From: Candidatus Peribacteria bacterium
GTDB lineage: Bacteria; Patescibacteriota; Gracilibacteria; UBA1369; 2-02-FULL-48-14
Length of the DNA stretch: 50,151 nucleotides
Assembly: GCA_943354505.1 (NCBI GenBank)
Contig: CALRCE010000005.1
Span: 1 to 50,151 of the forward strand
Reading direction: 5' to 3'
In this document: in pieces, positions 7,825 through 16,499 of the stretch
Numbering within the stretch: the first letter of the stretch is position 1
Layout: each line of letters opens with the position of its first letter
Program-made: the position numbers and the translations under genes
Notes under the pieces: generated by a model
Database searches by the model: none
Seen by the model: only the letters and a program-made list of their open reading frames with translations
Told to the model about the DNA's origin: nothing

Positions 7825-9228
7825 ATGAAACTCTGCTTTTACGGCGCCGATCGCGAAGTCACAGGTTCCCGTCATCTTTTGGAGGTGAATGGCAAGAGAC
7901 TCTTGCTGGACTGCGGAATGTTCCAAGGACGTCGCCAAGATGAAAAAGACAAAAATAAGAACTTCGGATTTGATCCAAAAACCGTGGACGCGGTGATCGT
8001 TTCTCACGCTCACATTGATCATTCTGGAAACCTACCCAACCTCGTTAAACAAGGGTTCACCGGTCCCATCTATTGCACCAAAGCCACCGAAGATTTGCTC
8101 AAATACATGCTCATGGATTCCGCCTTCATTCAAGAAAAAGAAGTGGAATATTTGAACGAAAAAAAGATGAAATCCGGGGAAGAACTCATCGAACCTCTCT
8201 ACACAATCAAAGATGTGGATCAAACCCTGCCTCTGCTTAAAAGCATAGAATACAGCACTTCTTGGAAGCCTTTCGACACCGACGACATCGAAGTCACTTT
8301 TTATGAGGCCGGACACATTCTAGGTTCCGCCATCACCTTTCTCACGATCAAAGATCAAGACGACGGTAAAACAAAAACCTTTGCCTTCACTGGCGATTTG
8401 GGCCGTCAAAACATGCCTCTCATTAAGGATCCTTACCAAATCCCAGAAGTGGACACTCTCATGATGGAATCCACCTACGGAAACCGTCTGCACGAATCCA
8501 TTTTGCAAGCGGAAGGCAAACTGGCCGAAATCGTACGTGCCACCGCTGCTCGTGGAGGAAAAATTCTCATTCCCGCCTTCTCCCTCGGACGCACTCAAGA
8601 AATTGTCTATTCCCTGCACAAACTCATGGACGAAGGGAACATCCCAAAACTCGCGGTCTATGTGGACTCTCCGCTTTCTGTGAACGTAACGGAAGTGTTC
8701 CGAAGACATCACGAAAACTTGGATGCGGACACCCAGAAAGAGTTTTTAAACGACCAGGTAGATCCTTTTGCATTCGAACAACTCAAGTACATCACTTCGG
8801 TGGATGAATCGAAGGCGCTCAACAATCACAATGGGCCTTGCATCATCGTTTCTTCTTCAGGAATGTGTGAACACGGACGCATCGTGCATCACCTCAAAAA
8901 CTCCATTGAAGACCACCGCAACGTGCTCATCATTGTCGGCTTCCAAGCGCAACACACTTTGGGCCGAAAGCTCATCGAGAAAATGAATCCGGTGAATATT
9001 TTCGGAAAACCTCACGAGGTTAAAATTGAGATCAAAATCATGAACGCCTACTCCGCTCACGCCGACCGCAGCGACCTTTTGGACTATGCCAAAAAAGTGA
9101 AGAACCTCAAAAAACTCATCTTGGTTCACGGGGAAGATCAAGCCTGCGAAGATCTCAAAACAGCGATGATCCAAAACGGAATTGCCGACGTAACGGTGCC
9201 TACTTTTGGAGATGTGCTTGAGCTCTAA
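7825..9228 (+). CDS. MBL-fold/beta-CASP RNA-processing nuclease
   Basis: 467 residues, starting at MKLCFYGADREVTGS; a TTG five codons upstream is a less likely start. It belongs to the YSH1/CPSF-type metallo-beta-lactamase exonuclease family. The metal-binding motif HAHIDH is at 61-66, GHILGSA is the third-motif histidine, TGDLGR supplies the bridging aspartate, and MMESTYGNR begins the beta-CASP insert. GFQAQHTLGR and the late HADRSDL histidine complete the set. The expected role is RNA 3' or 5' processing in the cytoplasm. Its 3' end overlaps the convergent NUDIX gene by 29 bases. Confidence 0.92.
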   Translation: MKLCFYGADREVTGSRHLLEVNGKRLLLDCGMFQGRRQDEKDKNKNFGFDPKTVDAVIVSHAHIDHSGNLPNLVKQGFTGPIYCTKATEDLLKYMLMDSAFIQEKEVEYLNEKKMKSGEELIEPLYTIKDVDQTLPLLKSIEYSTSWKPFDTDDIEVTFYEAGHILGSAITFLTIKDQDDGKTKTFAFTGDLGRQNMPLIKDPYQIPEVDTLMMESTYGNRLHESILQAEGKLAEIVRATAARGGKILIPAFSLGRTQEIVYSLHKLMDEGNIPKLAVYVDSPLSVNVTEVFRRHHENLDADTQKEFLNDQVDPFAFEQLKYITSVDESKALNNHNGPCIIVSSSGMCEHGRIVHHLKNSIEDHRNVLIIVGFQAQHTLGRKLIEKMNPVNIFGKPHEVKIEIKIMNAYSAHADRSDLLDYAKKVKNLKKLILVHGEDQACEDLKTAMIQNGIADVTVPTFGDVLEL

Positions 9229-9748
9229 GCAGCGCAATCACAGTGAATCCATCTCGGAGTTCACCCGTCTCCACAAGCCGTACAGCCTCTGTTAAAGGCA
9301 GCCATTGAACATTAAGCTCTTCATCTTCCATCGGAGCATTTTTCCCCACCACCAAATCTTGCGCCAAGAATAGGTGATTTTTTTGATCCATCTTGGAGCC
9401 ATCCATTTGATAGGAACCCAAGGGAGTCCAAGTCTTTGCCTCCACCCCGGCTTCTTCCATGAGCTCGCGTTTCGCGTTTTCTAAAGGTGTTTCACCAGCC
9501 TCCGCCATGCCCGCCGGGATTTCCCAGCGGTATTCTTTGATCGGGTAGCGCCACTGGCCCACCAAAACCACTTCTTGTTTCTCATTCATCGCCACAATGC
9601 CCACGCTGTCGTCCACGGCGATGTAACTGTAGTCCTTTTCGAGCCCATTCATCGTCACGGCATCTCGATAAAACTTCACATACTTGCGTTCATGCAACAA
9701 TTCGTGTGAAAGAGTCGTGTAGGGATTGGAGCCTTGGGGAAGGGACAT
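9200..9748 (-). CDS. NUDIX hydrolase, ADP-ribose pyrophosphatase-like
   Basis: 182 residues. The Nudix box runs from G80 to V102 with spacing GX5EX7REUXEEXGU intact (GMAEAGETP... RELMEEAGV). The region RYPIKEYRWEIPAG just before it is typical of ADP-ribose or NDP-sugar pyrophosphatases. It would hydrolyse nucleoside diphosphate-X compounds in the cytoplasm; the exact substrate is not shown by sequence. Its 3' end overlaps the MBL gene by 29 bases in convergent orientation. Confidence 0.9.
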   Translation of the reverse strand: MSLPQGSNPYTTLSHELLHERKYVKFYRDAVTMNGLEKDYSYIAVDDSVGIVAMNEKQEVVLVGQWRYPIKEYRWEIPAGMAEAGETPLENAKRELMEEAGVEAKTWTPLGSYQMDGSKMDQKNHLFLAQDLVVGKNAPMEDEELNVQWLPLTEAVRLVETGELRDGFTVIALLRAQAHLQK

Positions 9749-9754
9749 AGCTAA

Positions 9755-9760
9755 AAACTA
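9755..9760 (-). promoter_or_regulatory. Leaderless-type -10 box of the NUDIX gene
   Basis: Read on the minus strand: TAGTTT, six bases (TTAGCT), ATG. Confidence 0.5.
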
Positions 9761-9784
9761 AGCTCATTTAACACCCGCTGGATT

Positions 9785-11101
9785 TCATTGGAAACTCATT
9801 TTAGGAGTGACGCCTCTTTTAAAACCATCTTCAGTTAACACAACGGGTCTACGATCCAAGTCAGATGTTTCATGGATGATTTGATACTTAGGTTTTGAAG
9901 TCTCATAAGTTCCACTCTGACGATCTACCGCCGTCCAGAATTCTGAGCTCTTCGCCCACTCTTTGAGCAAGGAAATGCGTGTGGCGTAGGCACCTGTGTC
10001 CCCTTCAACAGACTTTCCTTGAGAGATAACACCCAAAACAGCTCCAGTGGCATCCAAAAGTGGACCACCGGAATATCCAGGAATCAAACGACAACCCGGG
10101 GCGCCTTCAAGTATGATACGATCATTCTCCTCTTGTGCGTTTACAAAACCAAGTGTCGAATAGGTCACAGTATTTCCATGCCCCAAGGTCCAATAAGGTG
10201 CGCTTGCTTGGTTGAGATTCGACAAAGGGAGTGCTGCGCTTCGAGAAGATACGTCGTCTTCAGGAAGAACCAAAACGGCCAAATCCTCTTTCAGGGAAAA
10301 GTCTCGTTTTTGTCCGATACCAAGAGGGCTAACCGGCAATCCAATAGTGAAATAAAAAGACTGGATATCCCTATCAGTGTTTTGGGAAGGCCATGCCACT
10401 GTAACTACTTTCTGTTCATCACAATTTTTACCTTCATCCTCCCCTATACAGGTTGTATCTTTCACCACACAATGAGCAGCCGTAGCCACAAAACGTTTGC
10501 CATTCAATTCAACAAAAAAACCAGTGCAAATCCCACCATTCTCATTAAATATTTCAACCACAGAATCGTAGAGTTTAGGTGCTTCTTCAGCTAGATGAGA
10601 AGCTTCTGGAGGGAGACAATTGTAGGCTTCTGGAGCAACCTCATGGGTCGCCGATGAACAGATCTCACTGAAGCGTCGAAGAAGTTCATGATAACGACTA
10701 TTCTCATCTGGGAGCACATCCTTCGTCGTTTGACCCGCTGGCAATAAATCATCTCGCACAAAGAGTTCACGCTCCGAGCGAAGTTCGCCATCAAAACATT
10801 CATCTTTGTAGTTGCGACCTGCTTGCATGGTCATTAAGCCCTCTTGTCCAAGAAGGTTTTCTAATTGAGTTACAATATAAGTATCACCATGATCTAAAAA
10901 AGAGAGTTGGGTGGCACCCATAGAGCCGGGGATGCCATTTTTCGCCATGCAGGATCTAAAAGCCGTAAGGGTTTCTGTCAGGACAGGGTCTGGAGCTTGA
11001 GAACAATCAAAATGCTGAGCATCGTAAATTTTTTTTGCACCCAATCCACCTAAACTTCCAACCGTCACGAGTGGAATCAATATTTTTGTAAGTTTGTTCA
11101 T
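9785..11101 (-). CDS. Exported trypsin-like (S1) serine protease
   Basis: 438 residues. A basic N-terminus and hydrophobic stretch (MNKLTKILIPLVTVGSLGG) suggest export. A cysteine-containing N-terminal region of about 170 residues of unknown role precedes a chymotrypsin-fold domain with the triad H210 (ATAAHC), D273 (EDLAVLVL) and S344 (PGYSGGPLL). Several cysteines (191, 211, 218, 227, 337) could form disulfides. Putative targets are host or surface proteins; that is inference. A full -35/-10 promoter lies upstream. Confidence 0.88.
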   Translation of the reverse strand: MNKLTKILIPLVTVGSLGGLGAKKIYDAQHFDCSQAPDPVLTETLTAFRSCMAKNGIPGSMGATQLSFLDHGDTYIVTQLENLLGQEGLMTMQAGRNYKDECFDGELRSERELFVRDDLLPAGQTTKDVLPDENSRYHELLRRFSEICSSATHEVAPEAYNCLPPEASHLAEEAPKLYDSVVEIFNENGGICTGFFVELNGKRFVATAAHCVVKDTTCIGEDEGKNCDEQKVVTVAWPSQNTDRDIQSFYFTIGLPVSPLGIGQKRDFSLKEDLAVLVLPEDDVSSRSAALPLSNLNQASAPYWTLGHGNTVTYSTLGFVNAQEENDRIILEGAPGCRLIPGYSGGPLLDATGAVLGVISQGKSVEGDTGAYATRISLLKEWAKSSEFWTAVDRQSGTYETSKPKYQIIHETSDLDRRPVVLTEDGFKRGVTPKMSFQ

Positions 11102-11118
11102 AGTGGGTAGTGGGAGTT

Positions 11119-11147
11119 ATTAAAGCATAAAAGATTATTTAAGTCAA
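11119..11147 (-). promoter_or_regulatory. Sigma70-like promoter of the serine protease gene
   Basis: On the minus strand TTGACT, 17 bases, TTTAAT, then about 17 bases to the ATG. Unlike most promoters here it leaves a short leader. Confidence 0.55.
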
Positions 11148-11182
11148 ATCAGCATGATGATCAAAACCCTTAATAACCGCGC

Positions 11183-11211
11183 TTGCAAAGTTTGGCAACT
11201 AGTGCTATACT
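11183..11211 (+). promoter_or_regulatory. Sigma70-like promoter with no clear gene downstream
   Basis: TTGCAA, 17 bases, TATACT. Expected start near 11218, where an ATG opens only an 18-codon frame. The promoter points into about 400 bases without a convincing gene. Confidence 0.55.
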
Positions 11212-11217
11212 AATATG

Positions 11218-11590
11218 ATGTTCATTGAAATAACGGGTCAAAACGCTAGAAACTTAGTGTCAACCGGGTCATAAAGATCGCCGAGACCTTGCACTTCGAA
11301 AGAAGTTCATCGTTCCCACGCCTTCTTTGTTGCCCAATGCGCCCTAAGTTTCATAGCCTTAGTAAGCCTGCTTCTTGAAAACTTCCCAAAGTTTCGAGGG
11401 GCACTAACACCTCATCTTTCCAAGGGATTTGTCTGGAGAGAAAAAGGATTAGACAGATCGCGACAGGGAAGCTTACGGTTTTCCGTAGACGTCCTCTAAG
11501 CAAGAGACATTTTCCAGTGATGGACTTGTATTCAACTCTAAACTCTTATCTGATGCTGAACAGACTATGGAACAATTAGGGCGCTTTTTA
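11218..11590 (+). ncRNA. Candidate structured RNA in a 514-base gene-free stretch
   Basis: No convincing protein gene occupies 11102-11615. Downstream of a good promoter the plus strand can form several helices: GAAACTTAG (11249-11257) with CTAAGTTTC (11344-11352), ACTTC-GAAA-GAAGT (11293-11306, GNRA loop), AAACTT-CCCA-AAGTTT (11379-11394), GATTTGTCT (11426-11434) with AGACAGATC (11451-11459, one G-U), and TACGG-TTTT-CCGTA (11474-11487). CGGGTCA occurs twice near the 5' end. It does not match tmRNA, RNase P RNA or SRP RNA signatures I know. A decayed gene is the alternative: one frame near 11505-11605 reads protein-like for about 40 residues. Confidence 0.35.
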
Positions 11591-11615
11591 TGTGCCACGG
11601 GAGCGTAGGCTGCCG

Positions 11616-12536
11616 CTATTCTCTTCGAAGATGTTTTCTCGATTTCCAATAAAAGAACCCCACCACACTGAAAGTCACCGCAGGGGAGAACCATTCTGGG
11701 ATGTGCATTCCAAAGGCATGACCTATCATCACGCCACCAAGCACTAGGATCGAGTACATCGCTCCATTTTTAAGGTACAAATATTTTTTGATCCGCTCCA
11801 CATTGCCAACGGTGATTTGTCGAACCACAATGGCACCGAGTCCATTCCCAATCAAAATCAAAGGTACCGAAAGGGTGAAGGCAAAAGCCCCCAAAACTCC
11901 ATCAATCGAAAAAGTGGCATCAATAACCTCCAAGTACAAAATCTTGCTGAGGTCACTCATGGCCCCCGCACCCGAGAGCATCTGACTTTCCGCTTTTTCG
12001 GCATTCTCTTTGAATCCATGAGTGATGAAGAAGGCCGTGGATCCAATCACCGCTCCAAAGGCCATCACCGGGTTGATTTGCAGCGCATACCAAACCAACA
12101 CACTGAGCAGAACCGACACCACCGCATAAAACCAAACGCCTTGGCTTTGGAAGAATTTTTCACCTTTCAAGCCATAATTCTTCGGCTCCAAAAAGAGCCA
12201 GTGAAAGAACAAAAACACCAGAAAAGTTCCTCCTCCTGCCATCAAAATGGGTGCCGAACTTTCGATGGCTTCCAAAACGGCAGGGTCGCTACTGAAGGTG
12301 GCGGTGAGGGAACCAATAAATCCAAGGGAAGGCACCGTGGCCCACACAATCACCCAAGGCAAGAGCCCACGAACCAAAAAAACCGCAATCAAAATCCCCC
12401 ACAAAAGAAACCAACGGCGTCCTTTAGGAGACATGGTGTGTAAAACCTCAGCATTGATAATGGCATTGTCGATGCTGCTGATCGTCTCAAAGAGACAAAG
12501 CCCGGCAACAGTGAGAACAATTGAGATCCAATCCAT
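11616..12536 (-). CDS. DUF475 / TerC-superfamily integral membrane protein
   Basis: 306 residues with about eight hydrophobic helices. The N-terminal signature FETISSIDNAIINAEVL matches the DUF475 branch of the TerC superfamily, whose conserved acidic residues in membrane helices are thought to handle metal ions; a second copy of the acidic motif appears in YLEVIDATFSIDGVLGAF. The basic C-terminus (KSRKHLRRE) is cytoplasmic by charge. A Mn or other metal export role is likely from family work but not proven. It is divergent from the transporter-HEAT gene. Confidence 0.85.
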   Translation of the reverse strand: MDWISIVLTVAGLCLFETISSIDNAIINAEVLHTMSPKGRRWFLLWGILIAVFLVRGLLPWVIVWATVPSLGFIGSLTATFSSDPAVLEAIESSAPILMAGGGTFLVFLFFHWLFLEPKNYGLKGEKFFQSQGVWFYAVVSVLLSVLVWYALQINPVMAFGAVIGSTAFFITHGFKENAEKAESQMLSGAGAMSDLSKILYLEVIDATFSIDGVLGAFAFTLSVPLILIGNGLGAIVVRQITVGNVERIKKYLYLKNGAMYSILVLGGVMIGHAFGMHIPEWFSPAVTFSVVGFFYWKSRKHLRRE

Positions 12537-12542
12537 AGACGC

Positions 12543-12548
12543 ATCCTA
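12543..12548 (-). promoter_or_regulatory. Leaderless-type -10 box of the DUF475 gene
   Basis: On the minus strand TAGGAT, six bases (GCGTCT), ATG. The plus-strand TATAAT in the same 52-base gap serves the divergent gene. Confidence 0.5.
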
Positions 12549-12588
12549 GCGAATTATGATATAATTACAAGATTAAAATAAAGCCAAA

Positions 12589-14835
12589 ATGGCATCCAAA
12601 GCACAAAAAGAAAAATGGAGAAAAATTCTGCTCGTAACGCCTCTCTTTTTCTTGTTTGCGTTCGGAAACACGCTTGCTGGAATCGTAGGGAAGGTGCTCT
12701 TCGTTGAAAACGTAGGCTCCGAGTACTTGCCCCACACCTATGTGGCGGGAGCAATTCTCAGTTCTCTGCTCACCATGGCCCTCTCCGGGCTCATTAAAAA
12801 GTGGAGCATGACCAAACTTTTGCAGTTCTTCTCGTGGGCAGGCGCGGGGCTATTTTTAGGCAACTATCTGCTGCTCGAAGACTATTCCCTCGTGGGCTAC
12901 ACAGTTTTTCTCATCGTCAGCAGCTTCTTCTACTTGATTTTGGGAGGAACGGCCATTTGGCGCATTCCAGCCAGTTTATGCACCCTCTTTGAGTCGAAAG
13001 CCACTTTTTTATATTACTCCTTGGCCTACTGTTTTGGAGGAATACTAGCAGGTTTTATTTCCAATCGCTTTGAGGCCCTGATCGGTCTAGAAAATCTGAT
13101 TTTAGGAATTGTACTCAGTCTTATTTTGGCGGCTTTAAACTTAATTTTCATTCAAGCAGCCTACAGTGAAGAGCTTGAGCCCACAGTCGAAGAAAAAGCT
13201 GCAGCCTCCACGTGGAATTCTTTGAAAGAGGAACTACAAAGTTTCAAACGAAATAAACTGGCTAAAATGCTCTTTGTCGCCCTCACCATTTTCAACGTGA
13301 TTTGGTGGATCAGTGATTTTGAATTCCAAAAAATCGTCGGTGACACCCTTTCCGAAGAAAAGTACTCGGAATTTTTGGCCTTACTGAGCATGGTCAACAA
13401 CGTCTTGCTCATTGGAGTGCTCTTTGCAGAAGACCGTGTGATCAAAAAAGCAGGAGTACTCAACGCTTTGTTGCTTTCTCCCAGCCTCGTTTTCTTGGCC
13501 TTTGGGCTGTGTTTTCTCTTCCCAACGCCTATTTTTGCCTTTGTGATCGCCACCCTCACGCCCCTCGTCGGTTATTCTCTTTTCACCGATGCCAGTCAAT
13601 CCACCTACACCGCTTTGCCCTACTCCATTCGCAATCGCGTAGCCACCTTCATCAGCGGTAATTCCGATGCCTTAGCCATGCTTGGAGCAGGAGCGGGACT
13701 CATGATCTTAACGAGGTTTGTAAGCAATGAATGGATTTTGGGTTTTGCCTGTGTATTGCTTCTCATCGATGTCGGAATCGTATTTCGGACGAAAAAAATC
13801 TACCTCCAACAAGTGCTCCTGAATTTGGGCAGCACCAATAAAATCGACATGCACGGAGCCATCGAAAATTTGGCCGAAGAAACCTATCGAGAAGTCGGTG
13901 TACAGGAACTCATGAAGCTCATTTCCTGGAGGAAACTGGACAATGAAACCGTGCGAAAGATGATTTTTTCACTAGGGAAAATGGGAAACGTAAAAGTAAT
14001 TCCCAGCCTTCTTGACCTCTTTGCAAAGAACGATGCCACCATCAAATATTCGGTCATCGAAACCGTTCACTCTTTTGAACACCTTAAAGAAAAATTGAAA
14101 GACTTGCCCTTCACGCAACTCAACCTCATTGAAGCCTACGAAAAAACCTTTTTGGAAGAAGAAGATGCCGACTTAAAAATCCTAATTTTGGAACAACTCG
14201 GCGACTTCGATCCCGACAAAGTCATCACCTTTTTGCGCAACGCCATGAGCGACAAAAATCCCGAAGTCAGCACCAAAGCCATTGGGGCGATGGGTTACTT
14301 CCACGATCGTGGCATCGTGACCTATGTACGGCCTTATCTCGAAAGCACCGATCTCATGACCCAAGCCGCCGCCGTGAGTTCACTCTGGCAGTTTCCGGAG
14401 CTCAAACCCTTGCTCATGAAATCCTTCATTCAAATCATGGCGGGCACGACGCGCGATAATATTTTGGCTTCTTTGAATTTGATTGGAACTTTAAACTTTG
14501 TTTGGGAAAAAAGCTACGCTCAAAAGCATCTCACCCATATGGAAAAGACGATTCAAAACCAAGCCGCTCTGACCTTGCTGCAACTCGACGACACCACCGC
14601 CATTCCAAAGGCTGTTGAAGCCTTAAGTGAAGAAAAAGTCGAAAGCTTGTTCTTTGCACGTTCACTCAAAAAAATTCCACCTCGCATCAAACGCATGATT
14701 TTGAAAGAAGTCGAACTCAAAGGAGAAAGAGCAATCACCACCTGCATCCGCATTTTAAAATCCAGCTATTTGGATTTCACAGTCGACATCGAAGCCTTTG
14801 GCTACGAAAAGACAAACTTAGCCTTGAATCGTTAA
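12589..14835 (+). CDS. Nucleotide-transporter-like membrane domain fused to HEAT repeats
   Basis: 748 residues. Residues 1-410 hold about 11-12 hydrophobic helices and resemble the ATP/ADP translocase (NTT/Tlc) and related MFS proteins, e.g. LLVTPLFFLFAFGNTLAG at the start. Residues about 420-748 are soluble and carry repeated helical pairs of the HEAT/armadillo kind, such as MIFSLGKMGNVKVIPSLLDLF and KAIGAMGYFHDRGIVTYV. The HEAT part should be cytoplasmic and bind a protein partner. NTT carriers let energy parasites import host ATP; that role is possible for a CPR cell but the transport residues were not verified. Its 3' end overlaps fkbM by 4 bases. Confidence 0.75.
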   Translation: MASKAQKEKWRKILLVTPLFFLFAFGNTLAGIVGKVLFVENVGSEYLPHTYVAGAILSSLLTMALSGLIKKWSMTKLLQFFSWAGAGLFLGNYLLLEDYSLVGYTVFLIVSSFFYLILGGTAIWRIPASLCTLFESKATFLYYSLAYCFGGILAGFISNRFEALIGLENLILGIVLSLILAALNLIFIQAAYSEELEPTVEEKAAASTWNSLKEELQSFKRNKLAKMLFVALTIFNVIWWISDFEFQKIVGDTLSEEKYSEFLALLSMVNNVLLIGVLFAEDRVIKKAGVLNALLLSPSLVFLAFGLCFLFPTPIFAFVIATLTPLVGYSLFTDASQSTYTALPYSIRNRVATFISGNSDALAMLGAGAGLMILTRFVSNEWILGFACVLLLIDVGIVFRTKKIYLQQVLLNLGSTNKIDMHGAIENLAEETYREVGVQELMKLISWRKLDNETVRKMIFSLGKMGNVKVIPSLLDLFAKNDATIKYSVIETVHSFEHLKEKLKDLPFTQLNLIEAYEKTFLEEEDADLKILILEQLGDFDPDKVITFLRNAMSDKNPEVSTKAIGAMGYFHDRGIVTYVRPYLESTDLMTQAAAVSSLWQFPELKPLLMKSFIQIMAGTTRDNILASLNLIGTLNFVWEKSYAQKHLTHMEKTIQNQAALTLLQLDDTTAIPKAVEALSEEKVESLFFARSLKKIPPRIKRMILKEVELKGERAITTCIRILKSSYLDFTVDIEAFGYEKTNLALNR

Positions 14836-15506
14836 GCTTTCCAGGCCCGCAAAAATCCCATCCTTTTGTCGTATTTAGAAGGAATCTTTTGAACAACGAA
14901 TCCTTCCTTTTCAAAAATCTTCTGCAAGTTTTCAGCGCGCATTTCAGGCCCATATTCATGATATTCCATAAAAATAACGCCAATCTTTTTAAAAACAGCG
15001 GAAGAAGTATTTTCAAAAATCTGAAACTCCGCCCCTTCGATGTCCATTTTAAGCACGTCCACTTTTTCAAATTTACTCACGATTTTTTCAAGCGTGGTGG
15101 CACTCACTTTCTTTTGCACCGTAGTGCCTGGAGCAACCACAATGGAATGGTTGTGAGAATCCTCGCTCACATTGAGTAGCAAAGTTCCTTCTTCTTTCGC
15201 CACGGCAGCATTTTTACTTGTCACGCCTTGAACTTTATTCACTTCCAGATGTTTTTTGAGCGCCGCATAGTTCGCTTCTTCCGGTTCGTAACACAGCACC
15301 GGCACCTCTGCGTTCAGAGCCCTCACATACAAAGCAAAAAATCCTTTGTGAGCCCCAATATCTAGAACCACCGTTTTCGCTCGTTTCAACTCAGGCTCAA
15401 TCAAGGCATATTCGCGCAGCAAAAAAATCTCCGCCAACACCGAATCATCGGCATCGCCACGAGCTTCGAGCAGAAATTTGTGTTTGAGAAAGGGAACAGT
15501 GCGCAT
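14832..15506 (-). CDS. FkbM-family SAM-dependent methyltransferase
   Basis: 224 residues. The SAM-binding motif VLDIGAHKGFFALYVRAL, the second-strand acidic region (CYEPEEANYAAL) and the family motif VLKMDIEGAEFQIFEN are present, followed by IGVIFMEYHEYG. FkbM proteins O-methylate sugars or small molecules, often in glycan clusters; no glycan genes adjoin it, so the substrate is unknown. It converges on the transporter-HEAT gene and is upstream of nothing on its own strand. Confidence 0.88.
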   Translation of the reverse strand: MRTVPFLKHKFLLEARGDADDSVLAEIFLLREYALIEPELKRAKTVVLDIGAHKGFFALYVRALNAEVPVLCYEPEEANYAALKKHLEVNKVQGVTSKNAAVAKEEGTLLLNVSEDSHNHSIVVAPGTTVQKKVSATTLEKIVSKFEKVDVLKMDIEGAEFQIFENTSSAVFKKIGVIFMEYHEYGPEMRAENLQKIFEKEGFVVQKIPSKYDKRMGFLRAWKA

Positions 15507-15512
15507 AGGCCC

Positions 15513-15520
15513 ACACTATA
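15513..15520 (-). promoter_or_regulatory. Close-set -10 box of fkbM
   Basis: On the minus strand CTATAGTGT lies just before GGGCCT-ATG: either TAGTGT with 6 bases, or the better TATAGT with 8 bases, to the start codon. Confidence 0.45.
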
Positions 15521-15529
15521 GCAAAGTTT

Positions 15530-16462
15530 CTAAGACTTTCTATGATCCCTCTCATAACGCAAGACTGCTTCCTTTGTGGTGAGCCAATTTCGTTTCACTT
15601 TAATCGCTTCTAGTCTTCCCTCCTTAGCAAGTTTTCCCAAATAAGCCTGAGAGTAAGAGAAGTGCCTGCTAGCCTCAGCAAGACTAATCCACGTCTCTTT
15701 TTCCGCAGAAGGGGTGAGGACATCGAGGTAAATATTTAAAGATCTCAAAACGGCTTGGGCCACAAAGGTAACCAAGGGTTTATAGCGTCCGTAGTCGGCC
15801 TCAGCAAGGACCCGATAGTACTTTTGGCGATCATTTTTTTGGATGATTGCAATGGGGAAACCATACTGCATCAAAAAAACATTCATAAGCAGCCGTCCAA
15901 CACGGCCATTTCCGTCCTGAAAAGGATGAATGTGTACGAATTTATGGTGAAAGAGAGTGGCAAAATCCACAACAGGCATTTTCTTGTAATTTTCTTTTGC
16001 CCAAACCACCAGTTCCTGCATTCTATAGGGCACATCAATAGCAGAAGGCGGTACATGATCGGTTCCTGTTATGAAGACATCGATTTTTCGATACTGGCCC
16101 GCAATAGTGGAGTCGATTTTTTGTATCACCAAAGAATGAAGACTTCGAATCAAATGTTCTGAAATCGTGTGAGTTGAGCCTTGCTCAATCAACTCATAAA
16201 GGTAATCCAACGCTTCTTTATGATTTTTTGCTTCCAAATGATCTTTCAAAGATTTACCTTTCACTGTAATCCCTTGTTGAATAACCCAGTAGGTTTCTTT
16301 AAGAGTTAAAGTATTCCCTTCAATACCATTGGAGTTGTAGGTCATTTCAACCTGGAAACGTTCCTTCAGTTTTTCAAGCAAGGTGCCTGAGATGGGTCTG
16401 AGCTTATTCAACTGCTTTAGACGTTCTTCTAGTGTTTTCTGTAAATCTTTGGAAAGGATCAT
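15530..16462 (-). CDS. Fic-domain AMP-transferase with C-terminal HTH
   Basis: 310 residues. The Fic active-site motif HPFQDGNGRVGR is complete (179-190). An N-terminal inhibitory motif of the class II type, S44-NGI-E48-GN, is present, so activity should be self-restrained. An N-terminal helical Fic_N-like region occupies about 1-60. The tail (about 262-305, SLAEASRHFSYSQAYLGKLAKEG as key part SYSQAYLGKLAKEGR) resembles a MerR/excisionase helix-turn-helix. Fic proteins attach AMP to protein hydroxyls; here the DNA-binding tail suggests autoregulation through the palindrome at 16467. Confidence 0.92.
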   Translation of the reverse strand: MILSKDLQKTLEERLKQLNKLRPISGTLLEKLKERFQVEMTYNSNGIEGNTLTLKETYWVIQQGITVKGKSLKDHLEAKNHKEALDYLYELIEQGSTHTISEHLIRSLHSLVIQKIDSTIAGQYRKIDVFITGTDHVPPSAIDVPYRMQELVVWAKENYKKMPVVDFATLFHHKFVHIHPFQDGNGRVGRLLMNVFLMQYGFPIAIIQKNDRQKYYRVLAEADYGRYKPLVTFVAQAVLRSLNIYLDVLTPSAEKETWISLAEASRHFSYSQAYLGKLAKEGRLEAIKVKRNWLTTKEAVLRYERDHRKS

Positions 16463-16466
16463 GCTA

Positions 16467-16499
16467 GGTTGGATAACTCAAAAATAATTATATCCAACC
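16467..16499. promoter_or_regulatory. 9-base inverted repeat around the fic -10 box (operator candidate)
   Basis: GGTTGGATA (16467-16475) and TATCCAACC (16491-16499) are perfect inverted arms with a 15-base spacer. The minus-strand TATAAT of fic overlaps the distal arm. The arms lie 4 bases from the start codon. A dimeric regulator bound here would block transcription. Confidence 0.6.

Noticed and set aside
11451-11480. Resemblance of CGACAGGGAAGCTTACGG to the 3' conserved region of RNase P RNA
   Set aside because: The invariant ACAGAA context and the matching 5' conserved region (GAGGAAAGTCC) are missing.
11473-11694. A 73-residue minus-strand frame, with AAAYAPVAHK looking like a tmRNA tag
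   Set aside because: No tag stop codon follows in frame, and neither the tRNA-like 3' end nor the conserved 5' end of tmRNA is present on that strand. It also overlaps the end of the DUF475 gene.
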